64,000 nucleotides of DNA from Xanthobacteraceae bacterium (lineage in GTDB: Bacteria > Pseudomonadota > Alphaproteobacteria > Rhizobiales > Xanthobacteraceae), in contig JAMLIK010000001.1 of the NCBI GenBank assembly GCA_023954195.1, forward strand, positions 1,538,628 to 1,602,627, in the 5' to 3' direction. The notes beneath the pieces were generated by a model that was given only the letters and a program-made list of their open reading frames with translations, was not told the origin of the DNA and did not search any database. Of this stretch, positions 7,507 through 15,641 are shown piece by piece (position 1 is the stretch's first letter; every line of letters begins with the position of its first letter). Both the position numbers and the translations under genes were made by a program.

Positions 7507-8520
7507 TCACCTGTTCGTCACCGCGTAAAGGCCGCGCGGCCGCCACATCAGGATCGCGACCATCAGCAGAATATCCGAGATCAGCGCCAGTTTCGGCAGC
7601 AGGAAGCCGCCGTAATTGGCCACCATCGCCACCAGCACCGCGCCGATGAAGCAGCCGGTGACCGACCCCAGCCCGCCGATGATGACGACAATGAACACCA
7701 GGATCATCAGTTCGTTGCCGATCGAGGCGTGGACCTGCTCGCGATACAGCGACCACATCACGCCGCCGAGCCCGGCCAGCGCGGAACCCGCCATGAACAC
7801 GCCGAGGAACAGCCGGCGGATGCGATAGCCCAGCGCCTCGACCATCTCGCGGTTTTCCACGCCGGCGCGGATCAGGAGGCCGAGCCTGGTGCGGTTCAGC
7901 ACCAGCATGGTGACGACGAATACGGTCAGCCCCACCAGCATCGCCAGCAGGCGATACTTGGCGATGGCGATGTCGCCGAAGATGAAGGAGCCGCGCAGCG
8001 CTGCCGGCAGCGGCAGCGGAATGATCTGCGGCCCCCACAGCGCATAGAGCCCCTGCTCGGCGACGATCAGTCCGCCCATGGTGATGAGGATCTGCTTGAG
8101 GTGCTGGCCGTAGACAGGACGGATCAAAACCCGCTCGAAAACCAGGCCGAGCGCGCCGGTCACCGCCATCGCCAGTAGCACCGCCGGCGTCACCGCCGCC
8201 AGATTCTGCCACAGCGAATCGGCCTGCACCCAGGCCGCCATCGGCAGCAGGATCAGCGTCGCGACGTAAGCGCCCACCGCGATGAACGCGCCGTGGCCGA
8301 AATTAAGCACGTCCATCAGGCCGAACACCAGCGTCAGGCCCGAGGCCATGATGAAGATCATCATGCCCATCGCCAGGCTGGCGACGGTCAGCGTCACCCA
8401 GGTCGAGGCGGAGCCGATCAGCGGGATCATCGCCAGCGCCAGGATCACCGGCAGCAGCAGCGGGACGATATCGAGCGGCGGCTTCGGCAGCGCCTCGCCG
8501 CCGGCGGTTGCGTCGGTCAT
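7507..8520 (-). CDS. livH: Liv-type ABC transporter permease (LivH family)
   Basis: 337 residues from the ATG at 8520, which overlaps the stop of the upstream ATPase gene by four bases (ATGA), the usual sign of translational coupling. The open frame continues upstream but that part is low-complexity Arg-rich read-through. Typical LivH features: SGLTLVFGLMDVLNFGHGAFIAVGAYV (about residues 65-90) and the late IVVIIGGLGSVTGCFIGA motif. Compared with standard LivH (about 290-300 residues) it has an extended N-terminus and an extra loop near residues 100-125. Inner-membrane partner of the 6435-7496 permease. Confidence 0.9.
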   Translation of the reverse strand: MTDATAGGEALPKPPLDIVPLLLPVILALAMIPLIGSASTWVTLTVASLAMGMMIFIMASGLTLVFGLMDVLNFGHGAFIAVGAYVATLILLPMAAWVQADSLWQNLAAVTPAVLLAMAVTGALGLVFERVLIRPVYGQHLKQILITMGGLIVAEQGLYALWGPQIIPLPLPAALRGSFIFGDIAIAKYRLLAMLVGLTVFVVTMLVLNRTRLGLLIRAGVENREMVEALGYRIRRLFLGVFMAGSALAGLGGVMWSLYREQVHASIGNELMILVFIVVIIGGLGSVTGCFIGAVLVAMVANYGGFLLPKLALISDILLMVAILMWRPRGLYAVTNR

Positions 8521-9239
8521 TGATGCGCCTCCAGGCTCAGCCCCAACAGCCTCTCCTGCAACGCGCCGTCGCCGGACAGCGCGGCCATCGCGCCGCGATG
8601 CACGATGGCGCCGTTGTCCATCACCGCAACGGTGTCGCCGATCGCCTCCGCGACGCGAAAATTCTGCTCGACCAGCAGAATGGTCGCGCCCGACCGCTTG
8701 ATTTCGGCGAGGCATTCGATCAGCGCCATCACGATGGCCGGCGCCAGCCCCTTGGTCGGCTCGTCGATCAGGAGCAGCCGGCGCGGCTCGACGATGGCGC
8801 GGGCGATCGACAGCATCTGCTTCTGGCCGCCGGACAGGGAGCCGGCCCGCGACAGCCAGAATTTTTTCAGCGGCGGGAAGAAGCCGAAAATCCATTCCAG
8901 CCGCGTCGGGTCGAACGGGCCGCTACGGGCGGCGAGAACCAGGTTTTCCTTGACGGTGAGGTCGGAAAACACCGCCATCGTCTCCGGCACGTAGCCGACG
9001 CCGCGCATCGCGATGTCCGGCGTCGCCCAGCCGCCGATCGATGCGCCGGCGAAATCGATCTCGCCGGCGGACGGCGGCGACAGCCCCATGATGGTGCGCA
9101 GCGTCGTGGTCTTGCCGGCGCCGTTGCGGCCGAGCAGCATGGTGGTCTGGCCCTCCGGCACGGTGAAATCAACGCCGTGGAGGATGTGATAGCGCCCGAT
9201 ATGGGTGTGGACGCCGCGCAGCGTCAGCATGTCGCTCAT
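8517..9239 (-). CDS. livF: Liv-type ABC transporter ATPase (LivF family)
   Basis: 240 residues. Walker A GRNGAGKTTTLRTI at about 38-51, ABC signature LSGGQKQMLSIARAI at about 135-149 and Walker B RRLLLIDEPTKGLAP directly after. The short C-terminus and LIDEPTKGLAP are typical of LivF. It hydrolyses ATP on the cytoplasmic face together with the LivG-type ATPase, whose stop it overlaps by four bases. Part of a five-gene importer set with the binding protein at 10177-11367. Confidence 0.93.
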   Translation of the reverse strand: MSDMLTLRGVHTHIGRYHILHGVDFTVPEGQTTMLLGRNGAGKTTTLRTIMGLSPPSAGEIDFAGASIGGWATPDIAMRGVGYVPETMAVFSDLTVKENLVLAARSGPFDPTRLEWIFGFFPPLKKFWLSRAGSLSGGQKQMLSIARAIVEPRRLLLIDEPTKGLAPAIVMALIECLAEIKRSGATILLVEQNFRVAEAIGDTVAVMDNGAIVHRGAMAALSGDGALQERLLGLSLEAHQ

Positions 9240-10003
9240 GCGGCGGTCTTTCCGGGCGCGATGCCGAGATAGGCTTCCTGCACGATCGGCGAGGCGATCA
9301 CCGCCGCCGGCTCGCCGTCGGCGACGAGCTGGCCGTTATGCAAAACGATGATGCGGTCGGCCAGCGAGCGCACCACGTCCATCTTGTGCTCGACCAGGAG
9401 GATGATCTTGCTGGTGTCGCGCTTGAGCCGCGCGATCAGGTCGAGCACCACGGGGACCTCGTCGACGCTCATGCCGGCGGTCGGCTCGTCGAACATGAAG
9501 ACCTTCGGCTCCAGCGCCATCATCAGCGCCACTTCGAGCTTGCGCTGGTCGCCGTGCGACAAGGCGGTCGCGGCCACCGCGCGGCGGCTCGCCAGCGCGA
9601 CCTCCTCAAGAATGGCGTCGGCGCGCGCGATCAGGTCGGCCCGCTTCATCCACGGCCGCAACATGTCGTAATGCACGCCGGCCGCGGCCTGCACCGCGAG
9701 GCGGACGTTTTCCTCGACGCTGAGGTTCGGAAACAGGTTGGTCAGCTGGAAGGCGCGGCCGAGGCCGGCGCGGGTGCGCAGCGGCGCCGACAGGCGGGTG
9801 ATGTCGTCCCCCGCCAAGAGCACCTGCCCGACGGTGGGCCGCAACTGCCCCGAGATCAGGTTGAAATAGGTGGTCTTGCCGGCGCCGTTCGGGCCGACGA
9901 TCGCGGTCAGTTCGCCCGGACGAAAGACGCAGCTCACCCGGTTGACGGCGACATGGCCGCCGAACCGGATGGTCAGATCGCGGGTTTCAAGCGTGACAGA
10001 CAT
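9236..10003 (-). CDS. livG: Liv-type ABC transporter ATPase (LivG family)
   Basis: 255 residues. Walker A GPNGAGKTTYFNLI at about 37-50; signature-like LSHGDQRKLEVALMMA at about 155-170, the LivG variant in which the usual GGQ is replaced by HGDQ; Walker B VFMFDEPTAGM; and the LivG C-terminal PIVQEAYLG. Translationally coupled to LivF. The 173-base gap to the binding-protein gene on its right is filled by a cloverleaf repeat, so the two may be expressed at different levels from one transcript. Confidence 0.93.
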   Translation of the reverse strand: MSVTLETRDLTIRFGGHVAVNRVSCVFRPGELTAIVGPNGAGKTTYFNLISGQLRPTVGQVLLAGDDITRLSAPLRTRAGLGRAFQLTNLFPNLSVEENVRLAVQAAAGVHYDMLRPWMKRADLIARADAILEEVALASRRAVAATALSHGDQRKLEVALMMALEPKVFMFDEPTAGMSVDEVPVVLDLIARLKRDTSKIILLVEHKMDVVRSLADRIIVLHNGQLVADGEPAAVIASPIVQEAYLGIAPGKTAA

Positions 10004-10030
10004 CGGACATTCACCGGGATGCTCATACCG

Positions 10031-10155
10031 CGTACCGGGCGCGATGCAACACGCAAGCGTTGCTTCGCGGAACCGGGATCGTCACGAATACCGTGGGGGG
10101 AACGGCCCCGGCTCTGCGACGCGGCATGAAGAATGCCGCTTCGCGTCCGGGGCAC
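10031..10155 (+). repeat. Cloverleaf intergenic repeat, copy A
   Basis: About 125 bases shared, with changes, with 28523-28645 and (inverted) 35051-35173. Common order: CCGGGCGCGATGCA, a small hairpin, GAACCGGGA-C-GT, a variable stretch, ACGGCCCCGG-TCTGCG, a second small hairpin, CG-GTCCGGGGCAC. The outer ends and the inner GAACCGGG/CCCCGG arms pair, giving a folded cruciform. Here it separates a binding-protein gene from its ATPase genes. Confidence 0.8.
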
Positions 10156-10176
10156 GCCCGCCGTGATGGATCGGCC

Positions 10177-11367
10177 TTACCGCTTGTTGCGGATCGGGAT
10201 GTCCATGTCCTCGATCTTGATTTCGCGGACCGGCTCGTTGATCGCCCAGGCGACATTGGGATCGACCTTGACGCGGAAGTGATACATGCTTTGCAGCGCC
10301 TGATGGTCCTCCTTACGGAAGATCATCTTGCCCTTCGGGGTATCGAACTCCATCCCCTCCATCGCCGCGATCAGCTTCTCGGTATCGGTCGATTTCGCCG
10401 TCTCCACGGCCTTCACCGCCGCCATCGCCGCGGCGAAACCGCCCGCGGTGAAGAAGTCCGGCGGCGAGTTGTAGCGCTTCTTATGCTCGGCCACGAGCCA
10501 GTCGTTCACCGGGTTCTTCGGGATGTCATAGTAGTAATAGGTCGATCCTTCCATGCCCGGCAGCCGCTTGTAGGCGGCCAGCGCCGGCAGGATGTTGCCG
10601 CCGGTGGACAGTTCGATACCGTAGCGCTTCAGGTCCATGTCCTGGAGCTTGGTCAGCGGATCGCCGGCGCCGGCCCAGATCACCCAGATGATTTTCTTGC
10701 CGGGCTTGTCCTTGAGCGCATCGATCAGGCGCTGGCCGACGGCGGTGAAATCGGTGGTGTTGGTGGGCACGTATTCTTCCGCGGCCAGCGTCGCGCCGGT
10801 CTTGGCCAGCGCCTCTTTGAAGGCGGCGACGCCGTCGCGGCCGAAGGCGTAATCCTGGCCCAGCGTCGCGACCGTGACGCCCGGCTTGCCGATGGCGACG
10901 GCATTGGAAATCGCGTCCTGCGACGAGTTGCGCGCGGTGCGGAAGATGTAGCGGTTCCACTTGTCGCCGGTGATCTGATCCGCCACCGCCGGCTCGACGA
11001 TCAGGATCTTCTTGTTTTCCTCGGCGATCGGCAGATCGGCCAGCGCCGCCGCCGACGAGGTGGTGCCGATGGCGATATCGACCTTGTCGTCCTGATAGGC
11101 TTCGGCGAGCGCCGCCTTCGACAGGTCCGGCTTGCCCTGGTCGTCCTTGGTGATAATGACGATCTTGCGACCGTTCACCATCATGGTCCCCTTCGTGGCA
11201 TATTCCAAGCCGAGCCGCAGCCCCGTCTCGGTCTGCTTGGCATAGGCTTCGAGCGGCCCGGTCTTGCCGTAGATCAGGCCGATCTTCAGGTCCTCGGCAT
11301 GGGCCGGCATGGCGGCGCCCGCCAGACACACGGCGGCCAGTGCGAGAAGGGAGTGTGTGCGCATCAT
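10177..11367 (-). CDS. Periplasmic binding protein of Liv-type ABC importer
   Basis: 396 residues with a Sec signal peptide (MMRTHSLLALAAVCLAGAAMPAHA, cleavage after AHA near residue 24). The mature part begins EDLKIGLIYGKTGPLEAYAK, the usual start of the peripla_BP_6 (LivK/amide-binding) fold, and continues through IGTTSSAAALADLPIAEEN and YVPTNTTDFTAVGQRL. It captures the solute in the periplasm for the permeases encoded to the left. The AMD/amidase-regulator-like fold also binds aromatic and aliphatic acids, and the operon context with acyl-CoA enzymes favours such a ligand, but this is inference. An ACAD gene lies 106 bases to its right on the same strand. Confidence 0.9.
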   Translation of the reverse strand: MMRTHSLLALAAVCLAGAAMPAHAEDLKIGLIYGKTGPLEAYAKQTETGLRLGLEYATKGTMMVNGRKIVIITKDDQGKPDLSKAALAEAYQDDKVDIAIGTTSSAAALADLPIAEENKKILIVEPAVADQITGDKWNRYIFRTARNSSQDAISNAVAIGKPGVTVATLGQDYAFGRDGVAAFKEALAKTGATLAAEEYVPTNTTDFTAVGQRLIDALKDKPGKKIIWVIWAGAGDPLTKLQDMDLKRYGIELSTGGNILPALAAYKRLPGMEGSTYYYYDIPKNPVNDWLVAEHKKRYNSPPDFFTAGGFAAAMAAVKAVETAKSTDTEKLIAAMEGMEFDTPKGKMIFRKEDHQALQSMYHFRVKVDPNVAWAINEPVREIKIEDMDIPIRNKR

Positions 11368-11472
11368 TTGTGCTCTCTTTGCGGTCGTGGAGCCGCACCA
11401 TACCGATCCCGCCGCCCCGGAGCAATCGGGCGACGCGGCTGCTCACAGCCCGTCGATACACTCCCGCACCGT

Positions 11473-12645
11473 TCAGTAGGAACGCGGCATCCCGAGATCG
11501 TGCTGGGCCACGTAGTTCAGCACCATTTCCTCGGAAACCGGCGCGAACTTGAACAGCCGCGCGTCGCGCCACAGCCGCTCGATATGGTATTCCTTGGAAA
11601 AGCCCATCCCGCCGTGGGTCTGCATGGCGCGGTCGGTCGCCAGCGCGGCGGCCTGACCGGCCAGCCACTTCGCCATATTGGCCTCGCTGCCGTAGGGCTT
11701 GCCGAGGTCGTGCAGCGTCGCGGCCTTGTAGTTCATCACGCGGGCGCATTCCGCCTTGATATGAGCCTCGGCGAGCGGAAACTGGATCGCCTGATAGGAA
11801 CCGATCGGCGCGTTGGCGAATACCTTGCGCTCCCTCGCGTAGTTCACCGCCAGCCGGATCGCCAGTTCGGCGGTGCCGACCAGCCCGGCGGTGGTCACGA
11901 TCCGCTCGGTGTTGAGCGTATCGAGAAGCTGGTGGAAACCACGGTCGAGTTCGCCGACCAGTTCCTCGGCTTCGACCCGGACATCGTCGAAGAACACCAG
12001 GCTCGACGGCAGCGTGTTGGTGCCGGCCTTCTCGATCGCGGTATGCGTCAGCCCGGCGCGATCGACGTCGATCATGAACAGGCTGATGCCATCGGTCTTG
12101 CGCTTGACGTCTTCAAGCTTGCGGGTGCGGGCGACGACCAGCAGCTTGGTGGCCTGCGGCACGCAAGTAATCCATATTTTCTGCCCGTTGAGGCGCCAGC
12201 CGTTGCCTTCGGCGCGCGCGAAGGTCTTGAGCGCCAGCGAATTGCTGCCGGCGTCCGGCTCGGTCAGCGCCATGGCGAACCGCGCCTTACCGGACACCAG
12301 TTGCGGCAACAGCGCGCGCTTGACTTCGGGCGAGCCGTATTTCGCCAGCGTGATGCCGCCGAAGATCGGGTTGCACATGAATATCTGGCTCAACGTCGAG
12401 CCCGCGCCGGTGGCGCACAGCGCCTCGATCGCCATCGCCAGTTCGGCCATGCCAAGGCCCGAGCCGCCGTATTCCTCGGGGATCGCGATGCCGCACAGCC
12501 CGGCGTCGCAGATATCCTGCCAGATCGCGGCGGGAAATTCCTTTTTGGCGTCCAGTTCCCGCCAATAGTCCAGCCCGTATTTCCCGCCGACCTGCCGCGC
12601 CGTCTGGATCAGCATGGTCTGCTCGTCGCTGTAGTTGAAATCCAT
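11473..12645 (-). CDS. Acyl-CoA dehydrogenase
   Basis: 390 residues from ATG 12645 (MDFNYSDEQTMLIQTARQ is the standard start of the family; the frame reaches 12711 without support). FAD-binding motifs: FAMALTEPDAGSNSLALKT (about 123-141) and WLNGQKIWIT-like RLNGQKIWITC (about 156-166). The C-terminal MQTHGGMGFSKEYHIERLWRDARLF is the QTLGG-type flavin region. It introduces the alpha-beta double bond in an acyl-CoA and passes electrons to ETF. It lies 17 bases from the E2 gene, in the same long minus-strand block. The chain length or branched nature of the substrate is not evident. Confidence 0.92.
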   Translation of the reverse strand: MDFNYSDEQTMLIQTARQVGGKYGLDYWRELDAKKEFPAAIWQDICDAGLCGIAIPEEYGGSGLGMAELAMAIEALCATGAGSTLSQIFMCNPIFGGITLAKYGSPEVKRALLPQLVSGKARFAMALTEPDAGSNSLALKTFARAEGNGWRLNGQKIWITCVPQATKLLVVARTRKLEDVKRKTDGISLFMIDVDRAGLTHTAIEKAGTNTLPSSLVFFDDVRVEAEELVGELDRGFHQLLDTLNTERIVTTAGLVGTAELAIRLAVNYARERKVFANAPIGSYQAIQFPLAEAHIKAECARVMNYKAATLHDLGKPYGSEANMAKWLAGQAAALATDRAMQTHGGMGFSKEYHIERLWRDARLFKFAPVSEEMVLNYVAQHDLGMPRSY

Positions 12646-12662
12646 CGTCTCGCCTTTTCGAT

Positions 12663-13832
12663 TCAGCCCCGCAACAGGCTGAGGGGATGTTGCAGAATGC
12701 CCGTCACGCAATCGAGGAACCGCGCCGCCGCGACGCCGTTGTGGACGCGATGATCGCAGGCGAGCACCAGCCCGATCTCACGGCACAATGTCGGCTGCGC
12801 ATTGGCATCGGGCCGGAACACCGGCTTGATCGCGGCGACGCCGAGAATCGCCGACTGGCCGGGATTGATGATCGGCACCAGATGCGACGCGCCATGCATC
12901 CCGACATTGGAGACGGCGATGGCGCCCCCCGCCAGATCGTCGCCCGACAATTGTCCCGTCCTCGCCCGCGCGACCAGCGCGTCGACATCGCGCGCCAGCG
13001 CGTCGAGCGACCGGCCGCCGGCATCGCGCACCACCGGGGCGAACAGGCCGCGTCCGCTGTCGACCGCCATGCCGACATCGCTGCCGGCCAGTTGCACCAC
13101 CGCGTCCTCGTCCCAGACGACGTTGATCTCCGGCATCCGGACGATGGCGCGGCCGACCGCCGCCATCACCAGATGATTGATGCTGATCCGGGTCAAACCC
13201 TCCATCGCGTTCAGGTCGTCGCGAAGCTTGAGAAGCTCGGTGACGTCAGCCTCAGCCAATACGTAGAAATGCGGGATCGTCTGCTTGGCCTGCGCCATGC
13301 GGCGGGCGACGGTCTTCTCCATCCCCGTCGCGGCGCGGCGGTCGCCGGCCGCCGGCGCGTCGGAGGTCGCCGGCGCGGCGGCGCGGGCCGCGATGGCGGC
13401 TTCGACATCGCGCGCCCGGATGCGGCCGCGCGGCCCGCCGCCGACAAGCGTCGCGAGCGGAACGCCGGCGTCCCGCGCCAGCCTGCGGGCAAGCGGCGTC
13501 GCGACGATCCGCTCGCCGCCGCTTGATCGCGGTTGCGACGCGACCGGCGCGGCTTCAGGCGTCGCCTCCGGGACCGCGGCCGCCGCTCCACCGCCGCTCC
13601 AGGTCGCGACCACGGCCCCGACAGGAACGGTGGCGCCGGCCGCGACCTCGATGGTCTCGATCCGCCCGTCGCCCTGCGCCTCGATCTCGGTGGCGATTTT
13701 CTCGGTCTCGACCACGAACAGAACGTCGCCATTGCGAACCCGGTCGCCCGGCGCGACCCGCCACGACGCCAGCAGGCCCTCCGTCATGGTCAGGCCGAGC
13801 TTCGGCATGACGATCGCCGATGCCGCCATCAT
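12663..13832 (-). CDS. Dihydrolipoamide acyltransferase (E2) of a 2-oxoacid/acetoin-type dehydrogenase
   Basis: 389 residues in the standard E2 order: lipoyl domain (residues 1-80; Lys45 in VETEKIATEI is the lipoylation site), Ala/Pro linker, peripheral subunit-binding domain (VATPLARRLARDAGVPLATL, about 110-145), linker, and acyltransferase domain. The active-site motif, usually DHRxxDG, reads DHRVHNG with His361 and Asn365: the catalytic His is kept but the Asp is Asn, which I checked on the DNA. It transfers the acyl group from the E1 enzymes encoded upstream to CoA. No E3 gene is nearby, so the complex must borrow a dihydrolipoamide dehydrogenase. Either of two initial Met codons may be used. 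Confidence 0.9.
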   Translation of the reverse strand: MMAASAIVMPKLGLTMTEGLLASWRVAPGDRVRNGDVLFVVETEKIATEIEAQGDGRIETIEVAAGATVPVGAVVATWSGGGAAAAVPEATPEAAPVASQPRSSGGERIVATPLARRLARDAGVPLATLVGGGPRGRIRARDVEAAIAARAAAPATSDAPAAGDRRAATGMEKTVARRMAQAKQTIPHFYVLAEADVTELLKLRDDLNAMEGLTRISINHLVMAAVGRAIVRMPEINVVWDEDAVVQLAGSDVGMAVDSGRGLFAPVVRDAGGRSLDALARDVDALVARARTGQLSGDDLAGGAIAVSNVGMHGASHLVPIINPGQSAILGVAAIKPVFRPDANAQPTLCREIGLVLACDHRVHNGVAAARFLDCVTGILQHPLSLLRG

Positions 13833-13868
13833 TCCCGCTCCCGCGCCATCGCCTCGATCCGGCCCATC

Positions 13869-14651
13869 TCACTGACCCTTGAACTGCGCCTTGCGCTTTT
13901 CCACGAAGGCCGAGCAGCCCTCGTGGGCATCGGCGGAGTCGAGGACAAGACCGATCATCGCCTGCTCGTGGCGCAGCGCCGCCCGCAGCGGCATCTCGTC
14001 GCCGTCGAGCAGCGTGCGCTTCAACAGCTTGAGCACGAGCGGCGATTTGGCGGCGATCCGTTCGGCGAGCGCCATCACCGTCGCGGTCAATTCGCCCGAC
14101 GGCACAACCTGATTAATCAGGCCGAGGCGTTCGGCGGCGGCGGCGTCGATGCGATCTCCCGTGAACATCAGTTCCTTGGCCTTGCACAGCGGCAACTGCC
14201 GGATCATGCGCTGGGTGCCGCCGGCGCCCGGAAACAGGCCGAGCGTGATTTCCGGGAGACCGAACTTCGCGCTATCGGCGGCGATGCGGATATCGGTGCA
14301 TAGCAGCAGTTCGGTGCCGCCGCCCAGCGCCCAGCCGTTGATCGCGGAAATGGTCGGCTTGTCGAGCATCTCGATATGCCGGAACACGACATGCAATCGC
14401 TCGCCGAGTTCGAGATAGTGCGGCAGGCCCTGCCGCGAATTGAGATCGGCGATATCGCCGCCGGCGACGAAGGCGCGATCGCCGGCGCCGGTGAAAACGA
14501 TGACGCGCACCTCCGGATCCCGCTCGGCGCGGGTCACCGCGACGTCGAGATCGGCGAGCGTATCCATGTCGAGCGCGTTCAGCGTCGCGGGACGGTTGAT
14601 GGTGATAAGCCCGACGGCGTCGCGGCGTTCATAGATGATCCGGTCAGACAT
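13869..14651 (-). CDS. Enoyl-CoA hydratase
   Basis: 260 residues with both hydratase glutamates in place: GGGTELLLCTDIRIAADSA (about 105-123) and FGLPEITLGLFPGAGGTQRM (about 126-145). It hydrates trans-2-enoyl-CoA to 3-hydroxyacyl-CoA, the step after the ACAD encoded in the same block. The gene is placed between the E1-beta and E2 genes, which is unusual for a 2-oxoacid dehydrogenase operon and ties that complex to a beta-oxidation route. The C-terminus (SAFVEKRKAQFKGQ) is typical. Confidence 0.93.
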   Translation of the reverse strand: MSDRIIYERRDAVGLITINRPATLNALDMDTLADLDVAVTRAERDPEVRVIVFTGAGDRAFVAGGDIADLNSRQGLPHYLELGERLHVVFRHIEMLDKPTISAINGWALGGGTELLLCTDIRIAADSAKFGLPEITLGLFPGAGGTQRMIRQLPLCKAKELMFTGDRIDAAAAERLGLINQVVPSGELTATVMALAERIAAKSPLVLKLLKRTLLDGDEMPLRAALRHEQAMIGLVLDSADAHEGCSAFVEKRKAQFKGQ

Positions 14652-14666
14652 GTTGTTCTCCCTGAA

Positions 14667-15641
14667 CTATTCGAGGGTCCGGCGAACCGCCGCGACGACC
14701 CGCTCGACGGACGGCTGGTAGGCGCTCTCCAGCGCGCGCGAAAACGGCACCGGCATGAACGGCGCGCCGACCCGGACGATCGGTCCGTCGAGTTCGTCGA
14801 AGCCGATATCCGCCATCCGCGCCGCGATCTCGCCGCCGACGCCGAACGCCTCCACCGCCTCGTGGACGATCACCAGCCGGTGGGTTCCGGACAATGACGC
14901 CAGCACCGCGGCCTCGTCCCACGGCTGCAAGCTGCGCAGATCGATCACTTCCGCCTCGACGCCGTCTGACGCGAGCCGCTCGGCCGCGTCGCGCGCGGTC
15001 TTCACCGCCGCGCCATAGGCGACGATGGAAACGTCGCGCCCCGGCCGCACGATCGACGCCTTGCCGATCGGAATCGCCTCCAGCCGCTCGGGCGCTTCCA
15101 CCTTCATGGCGTAGAGCGCCTTGTTCTCGACCACGATCACCGGATCGGGATCGTCGATCGCCGCGCGCAACAGCCCGTAGGCGCTGACCGGATCGGCCGG
15201 GCACACCACTTTCAGGCCGGGTACATGGGCGAACCACGCCTCAAGACATTGCGAATGCTGCGGGCCGGCGCCCAATCCGCCGCCATGCGGGGTGCGCAGC
15301 ACCATGGGAACGGAGCCCTGCCCGCCAAACATGAAATGCGCCTTGGCGGCCTGGTTGACCATCGCGTCCATGACCAGCGTGGTGAAATCCATGAACATGA
15401 TTTCGATCACCGGCTTCAGGCCGCTCAGCGCCGCGCCCACGGCCGCGCCCGCGATGGTCGCCTCCGAGATTGGGGTATCGCGCACCCGGCCCGGCCCGTA
15501 GCGGTCGCGCAAGCCGCGCGTCACGCCGAACGAGCCGCCGGCCTCGCCGACATCCTCGCCGAACAGCACGACGGACGGATCGGCCGCCATCGCGTCATCC
15601 AGCGCCTGATTGACCGCGCGCAGATAGCGTAGCTCAGCCAT
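14667..15641 (-). CDS. 2-oxoacid/acetoin dehydrogenase E1 component, beta subunit
   Basis: 324 residues from ATG 15641, overlapping the E1-alpha stop by eight bases. Transketolase-like pyrimidine domain: VVLFGEDVGEAGGSFGVTRG (about 28-47), and EIMFMDFTTLVMDAMVNQAAK (about 82-102). The C-terminal domain has VIVHEAVEAFGVGGEIAAR. It forms an alpha2-beta2 thiamin-diphosphate enzyme with the neighbouring alpha subunit, decarboxylating a 2-oxoacid or cleaving acetoin and passing the acyl group to lipoyl-E2. Similar to AcoB/PdhB/BkdB; the family alone does not separate these. Confidence 0.92.
   Translation of the reverse strand: MAELRYLRAVNQALDDAMAADPSVVLFGEDVGEAGGSFGVTRGLRDRYGPGRVRDTPISEATIAGAAVGAALSGLKPVIEIMFMDFTTLVMDAMVNQAAKAHFMFGGQGSVPMVLRTPHGGGLGAGPQHSQCLEAWFAHVPGLKVVCPADPVSAYGLLRAAIDDPDPVIVVENKALYAMKVEAPERLEAIPIGKASIVRPGRDVSIVAYGAAVKTARDAAERLASDGVEAEVIDLRSLQPWDEAAVLASLSGTHRLVIVHEAVEAFGVGGEIAARMADIGFDELDGPIVRVGAPFMPVPFSRALESAYQPSVERVVAAVRRTLE

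Noticed and set aside
10060-12753. A plus-strand open frame of almost 900 codons opposite a binding-protein and an acyl-CoA dehydrogenase gene
   Set aside because: It is antisense to two well-conserved genes and its translation is His/Arg/Gly-rich without any motif; GC-rich third positions create such frames.
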